NCBI GenBank assembly: GCA_016946835.1
Contig: JACVTC010000101.1
Coordinates: forward strand, 40,001-72,500
Reading direction: 5' to 3'
Source of the DNA: Neocallimastix lanati (nom. inval.)
Lineage: Eukaryota > Neocallimastigomycota > Neocallimastigomycetes > Neocallimastigales > Neocallimastigaceae
DNA: 32,500 nt
Each line of letters opens with the position of its first letter. The first letter of the stretch is position 1. Below are positions 10,154 through 20,605 of the stretch, in pieces. Below the pieces are notes generated by a model. The model was given only the letters and a program-made list of their open reading frames with translations. It was not told the origin of the DNA and did not search any database. Position numbers and translations under genes: made by a program.

Positions 10154-12129
10154 GTAATACTAAAATTAATATTAGATTTAATATTATTATTACAAATCAC
10201 ATTATCATTGTTGATAAAACTTTCATTTTTACCTTTGAAATTATTAAGTTCTTCTTCAGTGTTGTTCTTATAGTTATTATCTTCATTGTTTAGTTCTGAA
10301 TTTTTTTTAATTTCTTTTTCAGTATTGTTCTCATTTTTATTATTTTCACTGTTTTGTTCTGAACTTTTATAATGATGAGAAAAAATTTTTAACCTTTCAG
10401 TATATTCTTTTCTTTTATCAACAGGTTCGATGATATTATTAATATTACTACTTACATTTATTGAATTTAAGTTCCTATTATTACTATTATTATAATTATT
10501 ATTATAGATTAATCCATTATTACTATTATTATTATTGTTATAAATTTGTCCATTATTACTATAATTATCATTATTGTTATAAATTTGTCCATTATTACGA
10601 TTATTATTATTATTATAAAACTTTAATTCTTCTTCATTGCTCGTATCATTCAATTTTAATTCTTTGATAATCTTATCTTCATTATTATAAAAATAGTCAT
10701 CATCATCGGTAGAGCCATCTTCTTTTTGATAATAATTATCATTTTTATTTTTATTGAATGATTTAATTTTTACACATTGTAGTATTTTTCTAGAACCTTT
10801 ATGTTTATTGAAAGGACTTTTTTCCAGGAAATATGTAATACGACATCCACTTCCTAATGGAGCCATAAAATATTCACCTCTCCATCTAATATATTTTACT
10901 ATTTTTTTTCTACATAGGTCTGGATCAGCTTTAATGGGTAATACAATATCGGGATTAGTATAACTATCAGAATAATATCCATCAAAAAAAATTTTATAAT
11001 TTATGGTATCAAAATGATTAATTTCATAACACATAGCTTCATACATACTATATAATTTTTTAACAATAACTTGGGATAACTTATGATTATGCCATTCCAA
11101 CTCCGGAAAGTAAAACACATTGCTATAGGAATAAAGATTATGAAAAATTTTCATAATAAAACTTTCATCCCCTATATGTATAGTGTAGGTTCTTGAAGTA
11201 TCTTTATTGATTTCTTTATTGACGGAACTTTTATCAAGCGTAACAATATCTTTGAATCGTTTCTTTTTCAACATTAAATCAAAGACTCGAAAATTTATTG
11301 GTTCTTTTACGAATTCGATAGAATAATACATATTTGATTTACCTACTTTTATTAACAAATTATTATTTATGTTTTGACTGGTATCAACCTTATTTACTTC
11401 ATCTAATAAGGACAAAATTTTATTTATTAAATATATAGTGTTATAATTATAAAAATAGATATGTGAAGTAGTTATAATAATGGCATCTTCTGTTGTATTA
11501 ATAAGTAGTTCATTATTTTTAAGACTGATTAGTATATCAATATTATCTATTTCGGAATCATTAATAATACTTGAAGTTAGTTGATCAATATCAATATCCG
11601 AATTACTATCAAATATTTCACAATCTGTATTATTATTACTTTCATACGTTTTACAACATATATTATTATAATTATTTTTATATGCAATTCTTTTAATTTC
11701 ATTATTAATATTTAAATAATCATAAATATTTGATATATCAAGATCAGATAGGTTTTTATTAATGACATATAAACATTTTGAATGATCTTTAACTTTAAAG
11801 TGACCAAATCCATCTTTCTTTCTTGAAATTTCATTTTCTTCACTTAAAAATTTATTAACAACAATAAAAGGAATTCTTTCATCCAAATTAATTAAATTAT
11901 TTGGGGATGGAAAACTAAATTCATCAGTAAATTTTTTTGTAACATAATCTATAATAATTCTATATTTAGAAAATCTATTTACATTTATTATATTAAGACC
12001 TTCTTTTATATCATATATATAATTACAATGATAGGTATCTGTAATTGCTTTATCTAAACATACTATTAAAGCATTAGGAACAGTATTATATTGTTTACAT
12101 AAATCTCTTAATGTTTTATAATAATCCAT
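9115..12129 (-). CDS. Asn/Asp-rich protein of unknown function, 1004 aa
   Basis: An uninterrupted ATG-to-TAA frame on the minus strand. Residues 1 to about 480 are complex sequence with mixed hydrophobic and charged content. Residues about 480-780 are low complexity: three copies of an NGQIYNNN-type motif (about 505-548), then Glu/Lys/Asn-rich sequence, then three tandem modules (about 640-773). Each module consists of DNVI(S/C)xNNIKSN, FSITD and an Asp run; the middle run is 35 Asp. Residues 780-1004 are complex again and end in METCSNCDN. I see no signal peptide or membrane segment. A stretch near residues 398-435 (RWRGEYFMAPLGSGCRITYF) faintly recalls the end of START-type lipid-binding domains; this is speculation. 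Long complex ends on both sides of the repeats, with no stops, argue that the protein is real. A decayed copy of its 5' end lies just upstream of the ATG. Confidence 0.75.
9809..10209 (-). repeat. Three tandem poly-Asp coding modules
   Basis: Three in-frame units, about 9809-9922, 9923-10101 and 10102-10209, each pair a conserved DNVI..NNIKSN.(N)FSITD stretch with a run of GAT/GAC codons followed by an NHN-type spacer. The middle unit's run covers 9931-10035, exactly 35 Asp codons. GAC codons scattered among the GATs show growth by unit slippage rather than one perfect expansion. The conserved non-Asp half is nearly identical between units, so whole modules were duplicated recently. Confidence 0.9.
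10485..10612 (-). repeat. Asn-rich tandem motif (NGQIYNNN x3)
   Basis: Within the unknown gene, three in-frame copies of an NN-G-(Q/L)-IYNNN motif of 13 to 15 codons follow each other, spaced by Asn/Ser/Tyr residues. It is a second, independent coding repeat upstream of the poly-Asp modules in the protein. Confidence 0.75.
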
Positions 12130-12230
12130 ATAAAAACTTTTGTTGTATAAAATTTAAATTGTTTAATTTACAAAAAAATAATAATTATTATTTTAATTTT
12201 CTCTAAATAATTATTGAAAATATATATAGA

Positions 12231-12360
12231 TTTACAACAATAGGCATTAGCAATCGCTTTATCTAAACATACTTTTAAAACAAAGGGAACACAGTATTGT
12301 ATTTCTTAACATAAATTTCTTTTATCCTTTAAAATAAAAACTTTTAAATTATTTAATTTG
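12231..12360 (-). pseudogene. Decayed duplicate of the upstream gene's 5' end
   Basis: This segment aligns by eye with about 12022-12165, the leader and first 30-odd codons of the 1004-codon gene, at an offset of roughly 205-210 bp. Shared landmarks include GCTTTATCTAAACATACT, a GGAACA..AGTATT block, and ATAAAAACTTTT just before the start. The start codon is lost in the copy and several small indels destroy the frame. It is a tandem partial duplication that has drifted while the original stayed open, which supports selection on the gene. Confidence 0.7.
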
Positions 12361-12706
12361 AAAAAAAAAAAAAAATTTTTTTTAATTAATTATATTAAAT
12401 AAAATTTTAATTAAAAATTTATTATTTTCAATTTTTTTTTTTTATACAGCCGCAATTATAGTTAACTCTAACTATATATTTATTTATTTATTTATTCATT
12501 TATTAATTAAATGAATATTTTTTTTTTTTTATAAAAAAAAAAAAAAATACTATTTGTCTAATTGGAACCTAATTGGAACCTAAATAATATTATAAATAAT
12601 AATGTGAAAATAAAAAGTAATATTCATAATAAAGTGTATAAATGAAATTCAGAAAAAAAAGTTTATAGGAAACAAACCTCACCTCCAGATTATAAGGGAA
12701 GAGTTC

Positions 12707-12771
12707 CATTTCGTCAAGCTTCATTTCCCCAAGTTTCATTTCATTTCTTCAGGTTGCATTTCGCCAAGTGG
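12707..12771 (-). repeat. 15-bp minisatellite, four units
   Basis: Units at 12707-12721, 12722-12736, 12742-12756 and 12757-12771 all start CATTTC and share the pattern CATTTCNCCAAGNTN, with an extra CATTT after the second. On the minus strand each unit reads as a five-residue motif of the LGEM or LDEM type, continuing into a short well-composed stretch toward 12660 after a one-base shift. This suggests the remnant of a repeat-containing coding sequence. Confidence 0.75.
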
Positions 12772-12996
12772 CGTATTGAATGAATGAAAAAAAAAATTTT
12801 TTTTAATATTTAAATATTTCCTAAAAAATTTTAACTACATCAATATTAATACTATTTAATTTTAATTATTTAATAATTTTCAATTTTGCAATTCAATCGA
12901 GTGACATACTCCACTCCCATTTATAAGATCTCTGTTTTAAAAAAGGAATTCTTTTTCCGAATTAGATTTTGAATTGACAAATCTGAAAGAAATTAT

Positions 12997-13028
<32 letters not shown>

Positions 13029-13284
13029 CCTTTAGAGGCATTATCTCCTGCTAGCCTTGTCGTACCGAAACTGCTAGCTAATTTTCAGGGTTAAACTTGG
13101 ACGCTCCTTGGTGAGTTTGTGTATGTATTGTGTTGGAATAGCAATCCTTTGTCGAGTGACTAGCCCCCTTAGGCTATAATTTCTGTAACAAGAGAAAGTG
13201 GCAGGATCACATCAAGAATGATGTTTTTAGAACTAATCATCACTAAGAAATGAATTTGGTTAAAATAAATAAAACTTCCCAATT

Positions 13285-13322
<38 letters not shown>

Positions 13323-13365
13323 TTGATAATATTTTTAAACAAAGTCCTAATTCCTTTTTAATAAT
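12772..13365. other. No gene; richer-composition island between T runs
   Basis: The DNA at about 13029-13260 is clearly richer in G and C than its surroundings and is flanked by T31 (12998-13028) and T33 (13287-13319). It contains no long open frame and no recognisable tRNA or rRNA. On the minus strand it would be followed by a poly(A)-like run, so a decayed retrocopy or short interspersed element is possible; I found no flanking duplication that proves it. Confidence 0.4.
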
Positions 13366-13523
13366 TTAAAAATCAATAATGTGTGTATCTCTTTTCATCA
13401 AGAAGGAAGTTATATCATCGATACTATACATGGTCACATATTTATTAACACACGCACTATTTAGAAATGTATTAATATTGACATGTGTTCGAGCTTCAAT
13501 AATTGATCTATTCACTACATCAT

Positions 13524-13532
13524 TAGTAACAA

Positions 13533-13536
<4 letters not shown>
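13524..13536. repeat. Target-site duplication, LINE copy 2 (3' side)
   Basis: TAGTAACAATACT here recurs exactly at 14633-14645. A T59 run follows directly (its first T is the last base of this repeat) and is the element's poly(A) tail. Confidence 0.92.
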
Positions 13537-13597
<61 letters not shown>

Positions 13598-14632
13598 CTA
13601 GGAATAAACTTTATTTAATAATATTTTTTTTAAAAAAATACATGGAATTTAAATACATGAAATTATTTTTTATATTAATATTAAAAAACTACGTTATGAG
13701 ATTCGAGGACGAAAAGGCCTCTAACTCTTCCCATTCATCGAAGATAACTCCATGTGGATGAAAATTATCATTCGAATCTGTATCAGAATTTCTTCTTTGC
13801 CTTATCGTTACGACGTCGACGCTCTTGACAACGGTAGGTCTAACACTATACAAATCGATCATGGTGTAAAAATCACCAATCACAATAGGCATAACGTTAG
13901 TAAGGAATTCCGCAAGCCCCACAAAATATGAAATCGGGAAAGAAGACTCGTTCGAAGGTGATTGAAAAATATTATTAATATATCGCCTTCTTTCCCCCGA
14001 GCCGATCTTTAAGATTTCAAATACTGCATTTCCGCCAAGAAGGAGACACAGCACGTAAAAATTGATATTATCATCAAAATCTTCCTCTTTATCATCAGGA
14101 ATGTTCAATGATTTCTCATGAACAATTAGAGAAAAATTAATAAAAATTTCATCAACAAAGGGAATGAAATGTTGCCTAAATTCTTCAAATTTAGGACATA
14201 AAAGTATCCAGTGTGTAAAACTAGGTATGCTGTTACTCTCACCACAACAAGGGCAGTATGTTGGGCAATTTTCTGATACTAGATTACTTTTAACATACGT
14301 TTTTACATCAAATTTGAATCCACATTTAATTCGTCCAATCCAAAAAAATCCAAGAGAAAATTGTGAATATTTAAGTGATAGACGTTGAATAAATTTTTTT
14401 AAACCAAATTTAAATTTCTTGTATTTTGTAGATCTGATCGCAGGAGTGCTTGAATAATGAATATTTTCCCAGTAAAACTTCCTTATTTCTCCAGGAAGTT
14501 TATTATTGTGCTTGTGTACTGCTAAACTCCGTGCTTTTTTCGTCCATGAATAGTGAGAAAGTGTAGGTATATTTTTGACTAAATGAGAAATAATACAAGA
14601 AGAATCTTTCCACTTTTTAAAGCATCGAATCA
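13537..14632 (-). mobile_element. 5'-truncated LINE, copy 2
   Basis: A 1.1-kb member of the same non-LTR family as 6267-8405, bounded by an exact 13-bp duplication and ending in an uninterrupted A59 tail (minus strand). The long clean tail, perfect flanking repeat and unbroken reading frame indicate a younger insertion than copy 1. Truncation removed the endonuclease and the whole catalytic reverse transcriptase core, so it cannot move by itself. Confidence 0.94.
13689..14632 (-). pseudogene. LINE reverse transcriptase C-terminal fragment, open
   Basis: About 314 codons are open to TAG at 13689-13691. Visible are a SHYSWTKKARSL stretch also found in copy 1 (HYYSWTKESRTL), SLKYSQFSLGFFWIGR, the zinc knuckle CPCCGESNSIPSFTHWILLC near 14255-14200, then LLLGGNAVFEIL, VGLAEFLTNVMPIV and SVDVVTIR. 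This corresponds to the thumb or connection region and C-terminal knuckle of LINE ORF2 proteins. The apparent ATG at 14631-14633 takes its first base from the target duplication, so it is a chance start and not the native one. No frameshift or stop is present, unlike copy 1. The fragment lacks every catalytic reverse transcriptase motif, so no enzyme activity is expected. Confidence 0.85.
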
Positions 14633-14645
14633 TAGTAACAATACT
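14633..14645. repeat. Target-site duplication, LINE copy 2 (5' side)
   Basis: Exact partner of 13524-13536; it fixes the element's truncated 5' end. Confidence 0.92.
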
Positions 14646-14739
14646 ATTCTTTTCACTATCCCTAATATTAATATTTCTATTTTCATTAATGTAATTAATG
14701 GAATTTATACAATATTTTTTTTTGTAATTAATTTTTTAT

Positions 14740-14799
14740 TTTTATAAATGGAAATATATTTTAAATATAAAAAAAATATAATTAATAATAATTATAATA

Positions 14800-14839
<40 letters not shown>

Positions 14840-15568
14840 TTACGTTTAATTATTATTACTTTTTTATTTTATTTTATTTTTTATTTTATTATTATTATTA
14901 TTATTATTTTTTTTTTTTTTTTAAGATATGTTAATTTTTTTTTTTTTAAACAAATAAACGAGAAAGTATTAATAGTAATATGATTGTAATAATAATAAAA
15001 TTAAAATTATATAATATAATAATGTATATAATAATAGTTGTTGAATATAACAACTTCTTTTTTTTTTGTTGTTGTTGTCGTTATTATTAAATAATTATTA
15101 TAATGTTACTAAAAAAAAAATTATTATTCTTTTTAGTTATTTATAATTAAAATTATTATTATTAGGAATGCTTTTTTTTTTTTTTTTTTTTTTAAAAAAA
15201 TTTTCTTTTCTTTTCTTTTGTTTGTAGCATTAATAAATATATTTTAATAAATAAATAAATAAAAAAAAAAAACAAAAAAAAAAAAAAAAGTGAAAAATGA
15301 AAAAAATGTTGATGTGTAATGATTTTTAAATAATATATCATAAATATACTTTTTTTTTTTTTTTTTTTTTTTTTTCTGTTATTAGTTGTTATAATGTTGT
15401 TACATGATAATAATATAATATAATTTAATTTATTTTAATTTAATTAAATAATATATATAGTTATTATGTATTAATGGAATTAATGTTAATTTGTTAAATA
15501 TGATATAATAAATAATTTAGGATAAGATAGAAAGGAAAAAAAAAAAAAAATAAAATAAAAAAAAAAAA
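14740..15568. other. Non-coding AT-rich spacer with microsatellites
   Basis: No open frame of coding texture. It holds an (ATT)n tract at 14801-14839, a shorter one near 14888-14907 and several T or A runs. It is the 3' flank of the transporter gene, whose stop codon lies at 15569; the polyadenylation site cannot be placed confidently in such AT-rich DNA. Confidence 0.6.
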
Positions 15569-16635
15569 TTATTTCTTAAAAAATATAAAGAATAATGAAT
15601 TTATCATTAATAAAACACCAGTGCCTGAAATAATTAATGCAAGTTTCATTATTAAAGTTGATTTTTGATCACCTCTTTCATTCTTTTTTATTTTATAATA
15701 CAATAAACCGGGAAGAATGAAACAAATTGTGGTACTACCAGTAGCACCAACAACGGACAAAACAACTCCAAGATCTTTAACAGAACATGCTATAATATAA
15801 GATATAGTAAGAAGTACACTTGTAATACTATTATGCATTAGATTTGAAAGTTCCATTGATTGGGTTTGAAGATCTTGAGAAGAATTAGCATTAGTTGCTG
15901 GTGCTATATCAATAGAATGATGATGATTATATTCTTTATTATTACTTAATATATTATATAAATCATTATAACTTTGATTTATGCCAATTTTTGGTTTTTC
16001 GGTTGTTTGTGGTAAATTAGAGGTAGAAGCGAAGGATGATATTGAATTTGATAAAGAGGTGGTTGCATGATTTAAAGAATCTTGAGACTCTCCCGTTATA
16101 CTTAATGGTTCTGCTGTTAATGTATGATGAAATTGTGCTTTTGAAAGTAATGGTGATTTTTCTTTAGCATTATTTTCACTTTCATCATTCTCATCATTAT
16201 TTCTTAATAAAGGTGATTCTTCACCATCATCATAACCATTACGCTTTTTAGATGTTCTGATATAATTAATAATATTACCAAAAGATTTTCTTGCTGGGTG
16301 ACATTGTAATGCATAACTAATACATACCATTAATGCCATTAAGGATTGTCCTCCAAGTACAAGTTTATTAGACGGAGGATACATTGATATAATATTAGAT
16401 TTTGTAGTGTTACCGTATGTTAAATAACCAGTAATACCAACAGTCATATAGACAGAAATGGCAATTAAAATAGATATAAAAGTAGTTAATCTTGTCTTTT
16501 TAAAACGATTATCAGTATGTCTTGAAGTGATTTTCATTTCATTAAATACTGTTAAAAGCTAAAAATAGTTTAAATGAAATAATTTAATAATAAAAAGATA
16601 TTAATTATATTTATATTTATTTGTTTTATAATTTA

Positions 16636-16727
<92 letters not shown>

Positions 16728-17378
16728 TTATATTAATATAGAGATATAATTTTATATGAATTAATTACATTTTGATGACAAGTATAAGAAAATACGAATA
16801 TTGGTAAAACCCTAAAGAAATCAATTGACCATTTAAAGTATTCAATTTGATTATGAGATGGTGATGATATTTCATCGGTAACGTTAAGCGCTAAGAAAGA
16901 GGGTGGATTAGATCCATCATCAATAGTTTTAACAGGTTTCATTCCTTTGAAGAAGAAATAAGCTACTAAAAATGTTATATAATTGACGGCAATTAATGAA
17001 ACCGTAGAAGCGTATCTTAATGAATTTAAGGACTATGATTAGATTTAGTTTTCATTTATTTTAATTTTATTTATTTATTTATTTTTTTTTTTTTTTAAGA
17101 AAAAAAAATAAAGTTTAAAGAAAAGAAAAAAAAAATTATGTTAACAAATAACCTATTTTATATTTTAAATAAAAATTTCATATATATTAAGTATATAATA
17201 TAAATAAATATTTAAACTTTATTATACCTTTTGAAATGATAGTGGTATGACAACTAACATACATAAAGTAATCCAAAACAAATTAGTTAATAACACAGAA
17301 TCTTTTGAAATATTTGGGAAAAATCCTAAAATAACTTTTGGTAACTATAAATACATTTAATATAAAATTTTAATATTA

Positions 17379-17438
<60 letters not shown>

Positions 17439-18241
17439 TGTAAAAAAAATAACAAAAATATTAATTATAAATAATTATTAAAGCTATAGAAACATAAAAA
17501 ATTTTTATATATCTTATAAATATTTTATTTACCAATTCACCAACAATTACAAGATAAGATATTGAAACACCAAAACATTTAATACCAACTGCTAAATCAA
17601 ATATTATTGAAAGTCTTGGATAAGTAAGTGATGAGAGAGAAAAGAATGAAACATGTCTGCCTCCCACACTTTTAGCACATTCACCTAAAAGAGTAAGAGT
17701 AGTAAATGACATGAAACCGAAGAAGATTATGGCTATAATACCATTAACTAAACCTATTGTTGCCATAGCATATGGCTTTTAATAATAATAATAATATAAA
17801 ATAGTATTAATATAAAATAAAATCGAATAAAATATTAATATTTAATAAATTTTTAAATTGTAATATATAATATTTTTTTTTTTTAAAAAAAAAAATTAAG
17901 TAATAAATAAAAACTTTATTTAAAAAATTTTAAAAAAATAATAATAAAAAAAAAAACTAAAATAAAAAATAATAACATACAATAGTAAGCATTCCTGAAC
18001 CAAAAATTGTACTACATATTGTAAGTACACTTGAAAATAAAGTTCCATTATATCCAGCATCACGAATAATAACATGTTCTAAAGATGATAAAGATAATGA
18101 AGAATGTTCTCTTTTGAGAGAACCATTAACTAAACCATTTTCAGAAAATGAAACATAAGAATTTTCAGAGGATTGAGAAGTTTGAGAACTTGATTCTCTC
18201 AAATCCCTTGAATTAGAACTAAAAGTTTGATATTGCTTCAT
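15569..18241 (-). CDS. Vacuolar amino-acid transporter, Avt5/6/7-like, five exons
   Basis: Exons, minus strand: 18241-17981, 17775-17533, 17344-17228, 17032-16769, 16558-15569, giving 624 aa. Introns of 205, 188, 195 and 210 bp have GT donors and AG acceptors, and all lie in phase 0. The product belongs to the amino acid/auxin permease family (SLC32/38-like), which moves amino acids across the vacuolar membrane with protons; yeast Avt6 and Avt7 export from the vacuole. Seen directly: a Ser-rich cytoplasmic N-terminus of about 75 residues, GSGMLTIPYAMATIG in the first membrane segment (across the exon 1-2 junction), FDLAVGIKCFGVSISYL, FSYTCHQN next to LLTVFNEM, and about 11 hydrophobic segments in all. 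Exon 5 carries a polar Ser/Asn/Glu-rich loop of roughly 110-120 residues before the last three segments, a likely regulatory loop and longer than usual. Substrate is not predictable from sequence. Confidence 0.92.
16637..16724. repeat. (AAT)n microsatellite in intron 4
   Basis: About 29 uninterrupted AAT units inside the 210-bp fourth intron of the transporter gene. On the transcribed strand this is (ATT)n, and it makes up some 40 percent of the intron. Confidence 0.95.
17381..17438. repeat. (AAT)n microsatellite in intron 2
   Basis: About 19 perfect AAT units in the second intron of the transporter gene, the same motif and orientation as in intron 4. Confidence 0.95.
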
Positions 18242-19950
18242 TTTTGAAATTACTTTCCTACCTTTAAGTATAAATTTATTGTTTTTATTCGAACGGATTT
18301 ACGTAAGATTCAAAACGAAGTTGAAGTTAATTTCTTGTTTGCTACAATTATAAATAAAAAAAAAAATTCAATATAATTTCAATATATTGATAATAATAAT
18401 ATAATTTAATTATAATAACAAGAAATGTTATTAAAAAAAAAAAGAAAAAACCCTGTCAATTTAATATATATAAATTTCTACTATTTATTTATTGTATCAA
18501 TAAATATTTGAAATTATATCATCTTTTCTATAAATTTTAAATATTAATATTATCAAATTTATTGATAACAAAGGTAATACCCTAATAATAAATTATTTTA
18601 AAAACATTTTTTATTTTCTTCATTTTCATTTTAATAATTACCTTTTAAATGTATTTTTTTATATCCAAAGTAATATATATTTTTTCTTTATGAGATTTCT
18701 TAACAAATTTTTTTATTTAAATAAAAATATGTAATATATAATTAGCAAGCAGAAAAAAAAAAGTTTTATTTTTATTTTTATTTTTTTGTATTACTTTTTT
18801 TTTTTTTCTTTCTTGAATTTATGATTTTACAAAAAAAATGTTTTTTTTTTTTTGTTGTTGTTGTAATTGCTATTAATACTTTTCGCTTTATCGTTTTCTT
18901 TTAATTTTTTTTTTTTTTTTTTATTTTTTTTTGACTTTAGTTTTTAAAGATTTATGGAAAAATATACGTAGTATCTAGAAATATATGAATATATAAAATG
19001 AAACAAAATAATATAAAGAATAAAAAAGAATAAAAATAATGAAATATAATAAATCAAATAAAAAATAAAAATAGTTAAGACAAAAATAAAAAATTATATA
19101 ATTGACATATATAGAGATTTATAATGGTAATTTTTAAATGATAAAAAAATAATAATAATAATTTTTTTTTTTGTCTTTTCTTAAATATATATGCGTTTTG
19201 TTCAACGAATGTTAAATAAATTTGTGTTAAAACATTATATAGTACTATTGAATTGAATTTGAAAAACAATTGATAATAATAATAATAATATATATTAAAT
19301 AAAAAAAAAAAAAACAATATGAAGTTTATTGAATTTATTAATATATTTTTTATAAGAGCTCCATATATTGAAATAAAATAGTTACTTTCATTTATCCTTT
19401 TTTCTTTTAATTTACTGAAAAACTTTTGCTATGGGGATTTAAAAAATTTTATTTTATAAAATATTTTTCATATCTTTTTTTAAGTAAGAATATGAATATC
19501 AATATAAAATAATTAATAAATTTTTTAATTTAAAAGTTTAATTCAGTTTCTTAAAAGTTTGTTTTTTGAAAGATAGAAAACAAAAAAAAAAAAGAGTGAA
19601 AGTGTGTAAAGAGAAAAGAAAAGAAAAGAAAAAAAAAAAAAATTTTAAATAGTTTTTATTTGAATTTTTATCCTTTAAAATTTTTTTCCTTTATTTAAAA
19701 TATAACATTTTAATTAATCTAAAATAAACTAATTTTAATAATTTGAACAAGTTAATATATGGATTTTTATTTATTTATATTTATTTATATTCATTTATAT
19801 TTATTTATATTTATTTATATATATAATATTTTGATATAAATAATAAATTAACATTTACATAAAAGAAATTAATACTATAATAATATAATTATTAGGTTTA
19901 ATATATTATATTTTTAGATTTTTAATGTAAAAAAAACATGATTTTTGAAA

Positions 19951-19981
<31 letters not shown>

Positions 19982-20550
19982 AAAAAAAAAAACAAATTAT
20001 AATATATTAAATTTAAATAATAATATATATTATTTAAAATATTAAATATATTATAGTATATTATAATATACGTTTTGAATTTATTTTTGTTTAATTCAAT
20101 TTTTACTGAACAAAAATGAATAAATAAAAAAAATAATATATAGGATAATATATTATAAATATATTTAATAAATATATAAGTTGAATTAATAATAAACAAT
20201 TTCTATATATTCATTTATATTGTAAAAATTGTTAACTTTTTTATTATTTTATTAAAAAGGTACATTTATTTATTTAATATTTACATAAAAATTAACGTTT
20301 TCATCATTGAAATATAAATAATATATATGTATTGAGATATAGTATATGTAAGATATATATATTGTTACGTATTTCAAAATTTTACAGAATGTTTTATTAA
20401 TAAATCACAATGAAAATATATTGAAATATATAAATAATATAATGGAATACATAATCTATAAATAAAGTATATATAATATATAAAGGAATATATTCTAATA
20501 TAAAATATGAAGATGATAAGGAAAAATTTTTTAATTAGATAAAACAAATA

Positions 20551-20605
<55 letters not shown>
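20551..20605. repeat. (AAAT)n microsatellite
   Basis: About 13 to 14 tandem tetranucleotide units without interruption in non-coding DNA. Confidence 0.95.

Larger units (their letters stand above)
13366..14735 (-). pseudogene. Reading frame split by LINE copy 2
   Basis: If the LINE (13537-14632) and one copy of the 13-bp target duplication are ignored, the two flanks join into one minus-strand frame. It is open from about 14735 to a TAA at 13366-13368, about 86 codons. The upstream flank encodes an Asn-rich part (CINSINYINENRNINI), the downstream flank a mixed part (FLNSACVNKYVTMYSIDD). The frame runs cleanly across the duplicated site and its composition is far better than random AT DNA. 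No start codon or splice site was fixed, so this is a fragment of a gene or of an exon. The family is not recognised. The LINE lies in the same orientation. Confidence 0.55.

Noticed and set aside
9826-10293. 155-codon plus-strand frame, mostly Ile
   Set aside because: It is the complement of the Asp-run codons in the 1004-codon gene, read in another frame.
13379-13618. Plus-strand hydrophobic frame running into poly-Phe
   Set aside because: The tail is the LINE poly(A) tract read backwards, and the minus strand at the same place has much better coding texture.
14164-14388. 74-codon plus-strand frame
   Set aside because: Antisense to the LINE copy 2 zinc-knuckle region.
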